A DNA stretch of 18,709 nucleotides from Candidatus Pacearchaeota archaeon (GTDB lineage: Archaea > Nanoarchaeota > Nanoarchaeia > Pacearchaeales > GW2011-AR1), in contig NZER01000215.1 in assembly GCA_002690445.1 (NCBI GenBank), forward strand, positions 1 through 18,709, in the 5' to 3' direction. Of this stretch, positions 1 to 9,600 are shown one piece after another. Each line of letters opens with the position of its first letter. Positions within the stretch are counted from its first letter, which is position 1. Under the pieces are notes generated by a model. The model had not been told where the DNA came from, ran no database searches, and saw only the letters and a list, made by a program, of their open reading frames with translations. Both the position numbers and the translations under genes were made by a program.

Positions 1-350
1 AGTTCGCAGAGCTTTCTCGCTGACGGAGCAGCGACATATTCAGGTATAATATTGAACTCACTGTAACACACCCACGATATCATACCATTAAACCTGGCCA
101 ATGTCGAGAGTGTTTGTGCTGACGAGAAGCCAGAACGGAAGGATTGTAGCGATTGTTCAATAAAGATCTTTTTGACTGGCCAGCCAAGATTCACAAGCCT
201 ATCGCGAACGAAATGTGCTTTGTGAAAGATCGTTGGAAATTTCTTTTTGTTTCTTGTGTCCCAAGCTTCACAGATAATGGTGTCGCCGTTTTCGGCTAAT
301 AGTGTTACACCTGTGATACTTGTTGAAAGGTCCAAGCCCAATATAGTCAT
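1..350 (-). CDS. RuvC-like Holliday junction resolvase, N-terminal part (cut by window edge)
   Basis: The frame starts at ATG (348-350) and runs off the window after 116 codons, so the C terminus is missing. The protein begins MTILGLDLSTSITGV, the first beta hairpin of the RuvC/RNase H fold, with a catalytic-type Asp at residue 7. A second acidic motif, KKIFIEQSL, puts Glu at residue 65. This spacing is close to the D7/E66 pair of E. coli RuvC. A later stretch (AQTLSTLARFNG, then VAAPSARKL) fits the helical part and DNA-binding strand of the family; the last one or two carboxylates should lie outside the window. The expected role is metal-dependent cleavage of four-way junctions, which phages use to remove branches from replicated DNA before packaging. 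It lies 12 bp after the preceding gene and has no Shine-Dalgarno sequence. The fold is well supported; the exact substrate is inferred from the family. Confidence 0.85.
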   Translation of the reverse strand, partial: MTILGLDLSTSITGVTLLAENGDTIICEAWDTRNKKKFPTIFHKAHFVRDRLVNLGWPVKKIFIEQSLQSFRSGFSSAQTLSTLARFNGMISWVCYSEFNIIPEYVAAPSARKLCE

Positions 351-354
351 GGAA

Positions 355-385
355 CTATTATACTAGAAGTCGAGCTTTAATTTAA
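355..385 (-). promoter_or_regulatory. Candidate internal promoter before the resolvase gene
   Basis: On the coding strand TTAAAT (380-385), a 17-bp spacer and TATAAT (357-362) sit within the same 11-mer TAGTATAATAG (355-365) seen at 15747-15757. The ATG begins 6 bases after the -10 box, so the transcript would be leaderless. The element overlaps the end of the 382-residue gene, including its TAG stop. The -35 box is poor, so this is a hypothesis. Confidence 0.35.
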
Positions 386-1511
386 ATGTAAAATCTCTAT
401 CCTCTGTTTTCTTGACAGGGGTTGCTAATTTGGCGATACCAATAAGGTTTTTCTTCTCGTCATAAATTCCTATCTTGCTGATAAACGTTGTCTTTCTAAA
501 TGAACCAGTTGGATCTGCGTAAGCAGAAGAAACTACATTTTTAATTCTCAATTCATCATTCTCTGTATAATGGTAGGTCCCGCTTATTGGAGTGAGGGCC
601 TGGCCGTGTTCAATATAAGTCGGATTGGAAGAGTGGTTTAGCTCGCCAATCGGCGCGTGAGCCAAGAGAGTCCGAACTGGCACGGGGTTTGTGCCATTAA
701 ACTCAAGATTGAAACTAGAAGAAGCGACCGTGGAGGAGCCGCTTATCGATTGTGCGAAATGAATCCATTTCGGGTTGTCAAGGACAGAGTCGTTGTATAA
801 TTCTTGTGCGGCGGAATCCAAAGCCCAGCTTCCAGTCAAAAGAAGAAAACCTTCGTTATAAAGAACCACGCCGGCCACACTTCCAGTTCCCGTGCTTCCG
901 TATGGGCCCGTTTGAACCAGTTCCCCATTTCTTTTTTCATCTTTCAATTCAGCAATTAAAGTACCGGTAAGATAATATTTCAAACCCACGGTGCCTTTCT
1001 TAATTGAAGAGCCATAAAATATCGATGGAATACTAACCAGACCTATCGTTTGTGTAGATTTGTCTCCGTAACTAGATGTATAGGCATAGTGTCGGCTTAG
1101 GGGCGTATAAAAATCTAAAGAATTTCGCAAAGCAACGATCGTGTTGCGCGACGAACCACCAGCAACTAAGGTTTTCACGATGCTAGCAGATAAGGGATAG
1201 GTAGCAACCAACTCATCTCCATATGAAAAAGTTCCGTTGTAATCCTTGGCGGATACAGTCCTAGGAGCCACATGGGTGCTGTTTTTAGATATAAAGGGAT
1301 ATATTAGTTGTCCAGATGGCCGATCGACATTTACTTCATGCAAGCTTATGTGGCCAGAAGGAACATGATTTATACTTGCTCCAAACTGCCCAGAACCAGA
1401 TATCTGATTGTTATAAGAAAGGCTGCCACTATAAATGAAAAAACTACACTTAGGATAGGTTTTTATGACATTGAAAAATAAATCATTTGGTCCAAACTTA
1501 TAAAATGACAT
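363..1511 (-). CDS. Virion structural protein, paralogue of the gene just upstream (382 aa)
   Basis: This 382-residue protein starts MSFYKFGPNDLFF at ATG (1509-1511) and ends with TAG (363-365), the only amber stop among the eight stops visible here. It is predicted beta-rich, Ser/Gly/Tyr-rich, with no signal peptide or membrane segment. Its C-terminal third aligns by eye with the 372-residue neighbour: LNHSSNPTYI against FNYSSNQTYI, IGIYDEKKNLIGIAKLATP against VGLYSTDNELLAVAKLSEP, and a final FKLKLDF against LRVRLDY. A middle strand (IKKGTVGLKYY) matches IKKGSFSITF of the neighbour. The gap from the neighbour is 9 bp and no Shine-Dalgarno motif precedes the ATG, so translation is probably coupled. 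The family looks like ones common in marine tailed phage genomes (from memory). A tail or surface decoration role is inferred from context only. Confidence 0.9.
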   Translation of the reverse strand: MSFYKFGPNDLFFNVIKTYPKCSFFIYSGSLSYNNQISGSGQFGASINHVPSGHISLHEVNVDRPSGQLIYPFISKNSTHVAPRTVSAKDYNGTFSYGDELVATYPLSASIVKTLVAGGSSRNTIVALRNSLDFYTPLSRHYAYTSSYGDKSTQTIGLVSIPSIFYGSSIKKGTVGLKYYLTGTLIAELKDEKRNGELVQTGPYGSTGTGSVAGVVLYNEGFLLLTGSWALDSAAQELYNDSVLDNPKWIHFAQSISGSSTVASSSFNLEFNGTNPVPVRTLLAHAPIGELNHSSNPTYIEHGQALTPISGTYHYTENDELRIKNVVSSAYADPTGSFRKTTFISKIGIYDEKKNLIGIAKLATPVKKTEDRDFTFKLKLDF

Positions 1512-1520
1512 TGGCTTGTT

Positions 1521-2639
1521 TTAGTAATCAAGTCTAACACGAAGAGTAATCTCATTTGACGGATCTTTTTTTAGCGGCTCAGAGAGCTTTGCAACAGCTA
1601 ACAGCTCGTTATCAGTCGAATATAAACCAACCGTAGTTATATACGATACCGGAGCATCAGTCGAAACGTTCTTTACTCGGATCTTGCTTCCGGTAATATA
1701 TGTTTGATTCGAACTATAATTAAATTCATTATGATTTGCTCTGCAAAAATAAATAGTTGAATTGAGTTCCACAGTGTTGTTGAAAGAAATATTTCCTATC
1801 CTGTTCCTCCACGCATTGGCGCTCGCCTCTTGAGAGAACGCTCCAGTTAAAAGATTCATTGCATGCTTCCCATCGGAATCCATCTTGGCTCGACCAGCAG
1901 AGCCTGGTACTGAATATTCTGTAGGAGCAGTACTTCCCGTCACTGAACCAGAAAGATCGATTACTGCAATGCCGGCTTGATAAAAAATCAAACCTTGTGG
2001 TTTTGTGATCGATGAGTCGGGACTTTGTTGATATAAAATTCCGTATTCACCAGCTGGCGAATTTATCTTATAAGAATTCTGTCCGTTTGTATCACCAATT
2101 ATATACTTCCCGTTGCCGGCCCAATCAGTAAAGGGCCCGGAAAACGAAGAAGCGGTCCCGAAAGTAATAGAAAAAGAGCCTTTTTTAATTTCATCCTTAA
2201 CTAAAAGCCTAGAGAAATTAACAAACAACGCTTCTTTAATTTTATCATCGTCGAGGCTAGCAAAATCACCATCTAGATCAAACTTCCTAATCGATCCCGT
2301 ATGATCATACCCCATTAAGGTCTGGGCCATTTGATTATAAGTGTTGGTCTTTTTATCATGATAAGAAGTATCAAGAATGTTGTTGTGTGCAGAACTCGTG
2401 CTGTACCCAACAGTTAAATCAAAAATGTGATTTGCCGAAGAACTCAAATAGGGGTAGTCATATACTGATTGGAACATTTCGTGAGAGAAGTTTTTAATAT
2501 TAGACTCATTGCCCAATGCAGTACTGTTGTACTTAAACGTTCCAGAAACGATTGTTCCAGTAATTGGAATAGCCTCGTGCAAAAGCGTTCTTGTAGAAAC
2601 CACATCTGATGGTAGAAGTGTTTTATAAATTGTTGCCAT
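1521..2639 (-). CDS. Virion structural protein, first of two tandem paralogues (372 aa)
   Basis: This 372-residue protein starts MATIYKTLLPSDVVS at ATG (2637-2639), with GGGTG at 2647-2651 placed 7 bases upstream as ribosome binding site, and stops with TAA (1521-1523). It is rich in Ser, Thr, Asn and Gly and looks like an extended beta protein. A conserved middle strand (GLIFYQAGIAVIDLSGS) corresponds to GVVLYNEGFLLLTGSW in the following gene. Its C-terminal motif (IRVKNVS, then VGLYSTDNELLAVAKLSEPL, then a terminal RVRLDY) is shared with that gene, so the pair arose by duplication. The upstream gene ends 13 bp away. I recall this N-terminal style (LLPSD, then TRTLLHEAIPITGTI) from marine phage virion proteins but know no proven function. 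A particle component is likely from the neighbours; which part is unknown. Confidence 0.92.
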   Translation of the reverse strand: MATIYKTLLPSDVVSTRTLLHEAIPITGTIVSGTFKYNSTALGNESNIKNFSHEMFQSVYDYPYLSSSANHIFDLTVGYSTSSAHNNILDTSYHDKKTNTYNQMAQTLMGYDHTGSIRKFDLDGDFASLDDDKIKEALFVNFSRLLVKDEIKKGSFSITFGTASSFSGPFTDWAGNGKYIIGDTNGQNSYKINSPAGEYGILYQQSPDSSITKPQGLIFYQAGIAVIDLSGSVTGSTAPTEYSVPGSAGRAKMDSDGKHAMNLLTGAFSQEASANAWRNRIGNISFNNTVELNSTIYFCRANHNEFNYSSNQTYITGSKIRVKNVSTDAPVSYITTVGLYSTDNELLAVAKLSEPLKKDPSNEITLRVRLDY

Positions 2640-2652
2640 GTTTTTTCACCCT

Positions 2653-3606
2653 TTATTCCTTTTTCACAAATCTCAACGGCACATCGACCCTATAACCAGT
2701 CGTGCCACCCGTTACCCTAACAACAGAATCTAAATATCTATAAGTGACGCCGGCGTCTGATCCGTTTATAGACAACCCAGTTGATCCAAGCTGATCAAAC
2801 AGATAATTGTGGCTGGTCAAATCAAGAGAAGCCTTGATTGTAAATTTTAATTTGCTGCCTTTTGGCCCAAGAATGACCTGATCAAAGTCCGTTTCCAATG
2901 TTGCCGGCACCTCTAAATTTTCAACAAATGTTGGGCTATCTGTGGTGTGTGACAAATAATAACTAGCGATTTTGTCATCATCAACAAATGAAACCCGGGC
3001 TGATCGGGATGAATCGCCTGCAGACCAGATAGAACCAAACCGATCGTCCATTTCGATAATGTATTGAGTTTCGAACAGATCGCCGGGTACCCGAGTCGTT
3101 GGCGCGAGTTCTCTGGAATTTATCCCCTGGTCGAGTCGTATGTGGTTCCTCGGCCTAGCTAGAGTAAAACCATTTATCACCCCTTGGGCGCCGGCTGCGC
3201 CGCCTTCGACGCGGGCTAATGAATCTTCTGTAGTGCTATCAACTGCTACAAGAAAAATATTTTGATTTGGAGTCGTCGGGTGCATTTCATTTCCGACAGG
3301 CAGAGTATTTAACGCAATTTCTGGTAAATATAGAATAGTAGTTCTTGGAATTGACATTAGCGTAGTTTTCATAGTGCTAGTATTGTTGGTAAATGCTTCC
3401 AATATTGGAGTTTGTAAAATTTGCAAATCATAATATGCCGAACCACTAGCATGATCCTTGTTATAAGAGGCATAATTAATTTCTTCATCCCCAAGAGCAA
3501 ATTTAGCAATACGAAAACTACCATCGCCTTTTGCTAATCTCATCCTGCCCGTGTCTGTTAACACTGCGTCAAGAATTATATCACCAGAATTATCTAAAAA
3601 AGCCAT
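2653..3606 (-). CDS. Virion structural protein with tail-collar-like N-terminal motif (317 aa)
   Basis: I chose ATG at 3604-3606 (MAFLDNSGDIILDAVLTDTG). A GTG two codons earlier (3610-3612) would leave only 4 bases after AAGGAG (3617-3622), whereas the ATG has AAGGAG 10 bases and AGGAG 5 bases upstream. The N terminus (ILDAVLTDTGRMRLAKG, then FALGDEEINY) has the pattern LT..G...LA.G......GD. This recalls the N-terminal domain of phage tail-collar and tail-fibre proteins and also resembles the 293-residue protein upstream in this operon. The following block (LQTPILEAFTNN, then PEIALN) is familiar from marine phages. The C terminus ends TTGYRVDVPLRFVKKE, close to the end of the 966-residue protein. 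A GC-rich stretch (about 3182-3216) encodes ARVEGGAAGAQG. A tail or baseplate location is an inference. Confidence 0.92.
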   Translation of the reverse strand: MAFLDNSGDIILDAVLTDTGRMRLAKGDGSFRIAKFALGDEEINYASYNKDHASGSAYYDLQILQTPILEAFTNNTSTMKTTLMSIPRTTILYLPEIALNTLPVGNEMHPTTPNQNIFLVAVDSTTEDSLARVEGGAAGAQGVINGFTLARPRNHIRLDQGINSRELAPTTRVPGDLFETQYIIEMDDRFGSIWSAGDSSRSARVSFVDDDKIASYYLSHTTDSPTFVENLEVPATLETDFDQVILGPKGSKLKFTIKASLDLTSHNYLFDQLGSTGLSINGSDAGVTYRYLDSVVRVTGGTTGYRVDVPLRFVKKE

Positions 3607-3696
3607 ACACACTCCTCTCCTTAAAGTACTCTAATATAAATAGTGTCTTGTTTTTTTTTCTTTATTGTTTGTTACTGCAAAAGAAATCTACAAAAC
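3607..3696 (-). other. Longest intergenic gap; AT-rich leader with strong ribosome binding site
   Basis: This 90-bp gap between the 966- and 317-residue genes is the longest in the window; the others are 9-26 bp. Its transcribed strand is very AT-rich with a run of nine A. Near the gene it carries AAGGAG (3617-3622) and AGGAG (3612-3616). I found no convincing hairpin-plus-U terminator and no good -35/-10 pair on the coding strand. An upstream-activating AT tract or an unrecognised phage promoter is possible. Confidence 0.5.
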
Positions 3697-6597
3697 TCAA
3701 AAGTCTTTTATAACTTCAAACTTAACATTTACATCAATTTTTCTTCCCGTGCTCTTAGATATAAATCTAAATTTAAATTTTTTGTCCCAAACGCTTTCAG
3801 CGCCTGCCTCGCCCGGAGTTTGTAATCCCAGAACGACATGCTGCGACTCTAAATCCCACGCACTATCAATGCTTCCGCCGCCGGCCAGATCGGAACGCTC
3901 AAGAGCATCCCCAATATCGATTTGACTATGAGAGAAAGAGGGAGAAATATAGATTTCGTTCTCCATTGATGTCTGCGTAGCCCTGTTCTCCCCATCTTCA
4001 AGCCTAAATTCATCTATCAACAAGTATGAAGCACCAGACTCATAAACCATTTCTACTTGGTATATCGGAGATGGAAATGATTTATTATTATGAACATCAA
4101 CTGAACGAAATGTATAATAATATTTCCTGTTTGGCAAAATGCTATCAACGTAAGATGTACCCGATCTATTCCCCGCATCGATCACTCGGCTTTGGGCGGT
4201 AGAAAAATCTATATATGATTTTGGTTGTTTTTCCATTCTAAAAATTTCGAAAGACGCCGGCGGATCGTCCGAAACATAATTTATTGGATCGTCGGGCCCC
4301 AACTTTTGAGCGTCCCGGTGATCACTTATTTGGGTAACATCTTCCGAATAGATTGCTTGTGGCATCATGTCATAATCTCCAACATTGACATTTAAATTCA
4401 AAAGCAAGCTAGTGACTATCCCTTTATATGGAATAAAGTTAACATCAGGAGCTACCGGGGGCTTGTCTAAAACCCTTGCAGTTGCAAGATAATATGGAAC
4501 TTTAACCAGCTGTAAGAATGGCTCCGCAACAACTTTATAACGAGGAATCTTGATCTGAGCAACGCTCCACTCTGGGGCATCCGTCGTGTCGATCACCTCC
4601 CGGCCGTTGATAGTGCTGATCCAGCGGAGTTCGTGATCCAAAGGCATATAAAAGTATCTTGTTCCAAATACTATCCGGTAAGCATGCACGTAATACCAAT
4701 ACCCTTTATTATGTTTTACTTGTGTATCAACAAAGCTGCACATATCCACCTCTTCCGAGTTTGGTATATAAAACCGTTGTGAGGGGGCGGCTGTGGCGTC
4801 CGTGTCGTTATGTTTTTCTATTTCATATAATATTGTTTCAGAATGGGCAGGTTTCCCCTCTTCAAACATTTCCTTAATAGTTCTCTGGTGTTCTTTCGAC
4901 CACCTCCTTATCTTACCTAAAAAGATAATTTTTAGCAAGTTTGCTATCGGGACACTGTTTGCACTTTGATCAAGTATCCCAGTTTCATTAGAATTGTTTC
5001 TACCAAAAACCACAGACCCTGTTACTTCGCGCTGTTGACTGACGGTTTGGTACCAATCAACCAGTTCCCATGTGTGAGCGTCCCACATTGATCCTCCGCC
5101 TACATCCGAAGTTTTAAACTTCATAAGTTCTTTGAACCCCATTTGGCTGATGGATGTCTCCCCCAACGTATAGCCGACAAGATCAGAAGTCAATTGAGAT
5201 TCTTTTAGAACAGACGAAACTTGCGTGGGACCACCTGTAGAAAACCTCATATTGACAGCCATGGGGAAAGACTCTTTCTGTCCTACAGACTTATTGAGAA
5301 GATCGACATCAGTTTGAGAAAAAATTAATTTTTGATACCGGTCCAAAAGTCCAACATCCTCGATGATGGTGTGGGCGTTATCCGGGCTCGTTCGATCAGT
5401 GATGGCAGTAGTGTTCGCCACTCTCCACGCTACTTGGGACCAAGATTGAAAATAATCACTTATTCCAACATCTGTTTCTCCAACCCGCTTATTGTTCTTT
5501 TCTATGTCCTTGAAGGCTCCGGGAATTCTCCCATTTAGTGATATGTGCCTATTATATACAGAGTTATCAGCATCCGTATAGTCGCTCTCTTTTTCAGAAA
5601 CAAACGAATACATACAAGGCAAAAACCTCTCATCCATATCCTTAATTTGTTCCTCATACCCTCCAACAAAAAAATTATATTCCGCACTAGTCTTACCAGT
5701 CATCACGGGAAAATTGCTCGTTTCAACAATTTCGCCGGCGGCGTTGCGTAGCCCAGCAACAAAGTGGCGGGTCTGCGGTATTCGCTCTTCCAAGCCAGCG
5801 CCCGTCCATATGCCGTCGGTGAAAGGGTAACTATATTCAAATGTACAGTCTAAAAAGAACCGCCAATCGAATTTCGAAACACCGGAGGGAGTACCCTCGG
5901 GCCAGCGTCGATTTCGACCGCCTAGGCCGGAGCCTATTTTGTCGACCTGAAGCGGTGTGCCATCAACGCGATAGGTCGGCGGGTCGTGTTCACCGGTGTC
6001 ATCGGCCGCGAACGACGTCGAGACAAGGTGAGCGTAAAGGGCATCAATTTTATCGTACCAGACTTTTTTATTGAATATATATAACGTTGCCGCGGAGTCG
6101 ACATTCCTAACGTTAAACAAAGTCGGATTGTAGCTTTTTTGCGAGGGGATGGATGGGTGTGGCACAAGTTTTATAATTTGAGATCTCGCCTCTCCGAAGA
6201 GCGCAGCGTGGTGCCAGCGGTCCGTGGTCCAGGGGTTTTCGAGCCGAAAGGTAACGGGGGATTCGTCTGATTCGTATTCTATATCATAGACACTAAACAG
6301 ATTCGCCACGTCTGGCGGGGCGTCCGGGAGAAGATAATCGCCGCCCGGGACGAGCGGATCATTTAGAAGGGCAATTTTTTGCTCATATGTGCCATACGTG
6401 GGCTCGCCGTGCGAATCGCCGTCGGGCTCTAGCGAATTCCACATTTTATCTGACTGCAGCCTAAGTGGGTCAACACCATATCCCAAGGCCGTGCCAGGAT
6501 CTTCCTCGTAACCCCCCCAGGCCGACGCGTAGTAGCCTTGTTGCGCGCGGCGATGTAGTAGGTTCCCTATCATAGTTCTTTTGTTTCCAACACCCAT
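3697..6597 (-). CDS. Large virion structural protein with fibronectin type III-like module (966 aa)
   Basis: The start is ATG at 6595-6597 (MGVGNKRTMIGNLLHRRAQQ) with GAGGA at 6608-6612, 10 bases upstream; the stop is TGA. Residues about 776-850 look like a fibronectin type III fold: PPASFEIFRMEK, then TSYVDSILPNRKYYYTFRSV, then KSFPSPIYQVEMVYE. The last 30 residues form a beta module (KKFKFRFISKSTGRKIDVNV), which resembles the end of the next gene product. Earlier blocks are NVDSAATLYIFNKKVWYDKI, the helical IIFLGKIRRWSKEHQRTIKE, and a segment rich in Tyr and Trp (GYWYYVHAYRIVFGTRYFY). No signal peptide, transmembrane segment or enzyme motif is apparent. The combination fits a tail or baseplate component with a surface-exposed FnIII domain, but the particle position is inferred. 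Bases about 5880-6010 are GC-rich against an AT-rich background. Confidence 0.92.
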   Translation of the reverse strand: MGVGNKRTMIGNLLHRRAQQGYYASAWGGYEEDPGTALGYGVDPLRLQSDKMWNSLEPDGDSHGEPTYGTYEQKIALLNDPLVPGGDYLLPDAPPDVANLFSVYDIEYESDESPVTFRLENPWTTDRWHHAALFGEARSQIIKLVPHPSIPSQKSYNPTLFNVRNVDSAATLYIFNKKVWYDKIDALYAHLVSTSFAADDTGEHDPPTYRVDGTPLQVDKIGSGLGGRNRRWPEGTPSGVSKFDWRFFLDCTFEYSYPFTDGIWTGAGLEERIPQTRHFVAGLRNAAGEIVETSNFPVMTGKTSAEYNFFVGGYEEQIKDMDERFLPCMYSFVSEKESDYTDADNSVYNRHISLNGRIPGAFKDIEKNNKRVGETDVGISDYFQSWSQVAWRVANTTAITDRTSPDNAHTIIEDVGLLDRYQKLIFSQTDVDLLNKSVGQKESFPMAVNMRFSTGGPTQVSSVLKESQLTSDLVGYTLGETSISQMGFKELMKFKTSDVGGGSMWDAHTWELVDWYQTVSQQREVTGSVVFGRNNSNETGILDQSANSVPIANLLKIIFLGKIRRWSKEHQRTIKEMFEEGKPAHSETILYEIEKHNDTDATAAPSQRFYIPNSEEVDMCSFVDTQVKHNKGYWYYVHAYRIVFGTRYFYMPLDHELRWISTINGREVIDTTDAPEWSVAQIKIPRYKVVAEPFLQLVKVPYYLATARVLDKPPVAPDVNFIPYKGIVTSLLLNLNVNVGDYDMMPQAIYSEDVTQISDHRDAQKLGPDDPINYVSDDPPASFEIFRMEKQPKSYIDFSTAQSRVIDAGNRSGTSYVDSILPNRKYYYTFRSVDVHNNKSFPSPIYQVEMVYESGASYLLIDEFRLEDGENRATQTSMENEIYISPSFSHSQIDIGDALERSDLAGGGSIDSAWDLESQHVVLGLQTPGEAGAESVWDKKFKFRFISKSTGRKIDVNVKFEVIKDF

Positions 6598-6620
6598 AAA
6601 CTATTTTTCCTCAAACATCA

Positions 6621-9600
6621 TTATGCATTTCGCTCTTCAATAGCCGATAAATATTCTGCACCCTCTTCGATATCCGCGAGGTAGTCGGGGACATCTCCCT
6701 CGGGCACACTAATAACAAAATATTTATCATAAGGGGGAAGTTCTAACCCCACACCTTCAGGCAAACTAGGCATGTCTTGATCTTCAAACCTTTTCAACCT
6801 GCAAAGAACATCGCGGCCGGGCTGAGTTGAAAGCGTCGTCAGGTCGAGAGAGACCCATATGGGTTTTTTGATCAACACCCCGTCAACGGTCTCTGTAGTC
6901 TGATATCCAGTTAGCATTTGAACAGCCTGCAGTTGTAAGTAGTTAAAAACGAAACTATTTATTATCTTATAGCTTGCCAAGGTTTCCTTTGACAGGCCTG
7001 ACCAATCGTTTATTACATTTTCCGATCCAACAGCACCAGCCACTACCGATTTAAGCTGAAGGGGCATTGTGGCAACAAGCTCGCGATTGTCCCTGGTGGT
7101 TATTCTATCACTAAATATATTCCCAATCGTATTCAGATTTAGCCTATCTAAATTGATCTTTTCTCTTCTTTTGATAATCTCAGTTCGGTTACTAATTCTT
7201 TCTTGAAGTGGCAGATCAAACCGCGGAGCCGTATTTTGACTAATTGTGAAATTTGAAATTATGTTCATTAGTACTTGATTTAAATTAGGAGGATAAATTG
7301 TGTCCAGCACAGCAGTAGCCGTTTCTGTTTCTTCGTCTGCGGCTAATCTATTTATTAGATCGCCGAGTTCTTCATCAAAAGATGACGTTCCCGACGAGCC
7401 AGGGACCCTATCAACATCAAGAACAGCTGCGGCTGTTATTCCATAAGTATGGGCTATATTGGTTAAATAATAAAACGCCTCTTGCTGTTCTAAACTAAAA
7501 CTCATATCTGTATTTAGAAACCTAGTGTTTGGAAATTGGCCAGTGCGTTTGTAATTGACAATCCTAAGTGCCATGAGATCGTTGTTCTCCCTATCCCACA
7601 GATCGACCCCTTGTTTTATTAAAGACAAGGTGGACCCCCCCAACCGAACTAAAGAAGGGGCAAAATGAACTGGCAAAGTGGCTATGTGTGTATTTAACCC
7701 AAGAGTTACGCCGTCAAGAAAAATAAGAGAAGTGTTTACACCATGAGATCGATAATATTTGCTCATTTCAAGCTTTAAGCGATTTATAAAATGACTCAAG
7801 CTAATTGTTCTCAAGCCGCCGCTGTTTGACGTCTGCCCTGTTTCAGTAGATAAGTAATCACACCCAACAAGAGATGGTTCCTCGCTATCAAATAATTCAG
7901 AAAAATATGTCCTTACTTTAAAAAACTTTTTCGAACTAAGCCCTCCGGATGCCACAGGGCTGGTAGGAGAAAAGCTTTTTTCTGAAATGGATAGTGCCAA
8001 CGAAGGACTAACAGTCCTAATTGCATTCTCCATCTTTTGTAACAAATTATTTATAAGCTTCATAAATACCAAAGCGTCCTTCTTCAAATTTATATTAGAA
8101 GGATGGATCATCCAAGTTAAATCGTCGCGGAGGGTGTCCCAGACCCACTCGATATGTTCGGCGGGAAGGTGGCCTAGGCTGCCCCCCCTACCTGGGCCGG
8201 GATCCGCCTGTACATAGTTATTATACCAAATTGATATAATGTCCAAGTAAGTCCCAAGGACGTCGATAATATCCGCACCGGTCTCCCATTCAAATCCGGG
8301 GTCGCTAAGCAAGACAGTGCGAATGGTGCGTCCGGTTATAGCCGCTGCAGGGGCGCCCATTCGAAGCGCACCATAGGCCCGTTCGATCCAGTCGAAGTCT
8401 TCTTCTCCACGATTATCCACATGCGGAATATTAATTATATTGACATATTCCTGTAACATTGTTTTAGAATAGGCTAAGCGCTTGTATAAATGTATAAAAT
8501 AATCAATAGTGCCATCTTCTATTTCTAATTCCACACCATACTGAAAATGTCCATAAGTTTCTTCTGTCGCATCCGTATCTGAACCGACAAAGTGTCTTAT
8601 ATGTTTGAAAATTGGGTCCTTGAGGGTGTTTATTTCTTTAATAGATCCTATTTCAGTTTGACGGTTGATGGAATTGCCGCCGGTTCCCGTCGATGAAGTC
8701 TCGCTATCCGAAATTATAATTTTCTCCGGCTCGCCTAGGCTGAAAGGTTTTGAAACGATTGCTGTGCTTCCGAGTTCATTGTTTCCTAGGAGGGGGACAA
8801 CTCGACGGCGAACTACCTTAAGGGAAAATATTCTTGTTCGCAGCGCAATATCGTCAAAAACTGCAGAAGGAGCATTGATAAAATGCTTGCCAAATATAGA
8901 ATTTTCTAAAAGTAATTTGCGAAAATCCAAACTAAAAAAGAACCTTGCGTTTCCGAACGCGTCCCGGGTTATATTAAGGTCGGAAAAATAAGTCGAATTG
9001 GCCCAGCCAGTCAAGCCCGGGCTGTTATTCAGTTGCAAATTGAGCTTATTGATGCCGGCGGGCACGCTCATTTCTGTCGCGCCCGGGGGCCCTGGAGGGG
9101 GGGTAACCTCTATGTGATCTAATCTCGCAATGCTCCTATAGTCTTGTACAACAGAATCACTATTTCCCCGAAGCTTGAAGTCGTCGATTACGACCCTCTT
9201 TTCAACAATTCCGGAAACTTTTATAAGATCTTCAGGTAAGTCCAAATCAAACCCCAAGCTTTCAAAATCATAATAACAGAAAGCAAAATAAGCCAAATGT
9301 TGTGGATTGGGCGTATCGGGGACTTCAAATTGAAATGTGAATGGAATAATTATCTTTCTTCGATCTCCCGATCGTGTCTGTATAATTGTCAACCTATCGT
9401 GGCGCGCATGGGAATGAACTCTCCCAACCATGGGGCCAAGTTCGGGATCTATGTGGTAAAAACCTATATATTCCTGCCCACTAGGAAGTTGAAATTCCCC
9501 GCCGCCCGTATGAAGATTGTTTATTGACGTCGGATTACCAGCCGCTTTCAATATTTCATATGTGCCGCGGGATTGCGAACCCAATATGTCATTCAAAGAA

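Noticed and set aside
3610..3612. GTG as start of the 317-aa gene
   Set aside because: It would be only 4 bases from AAGGAG; ATG at 3606 has better spacing and gives the family-like start MAFLDNSGD.
3531..3925. Short plus-strand open frames across the 3607-3696 gap
   Set aside because: They are built from a poly-T/AT-rich tract, overlap real genes on the other strand at both ends and resemble no protein.
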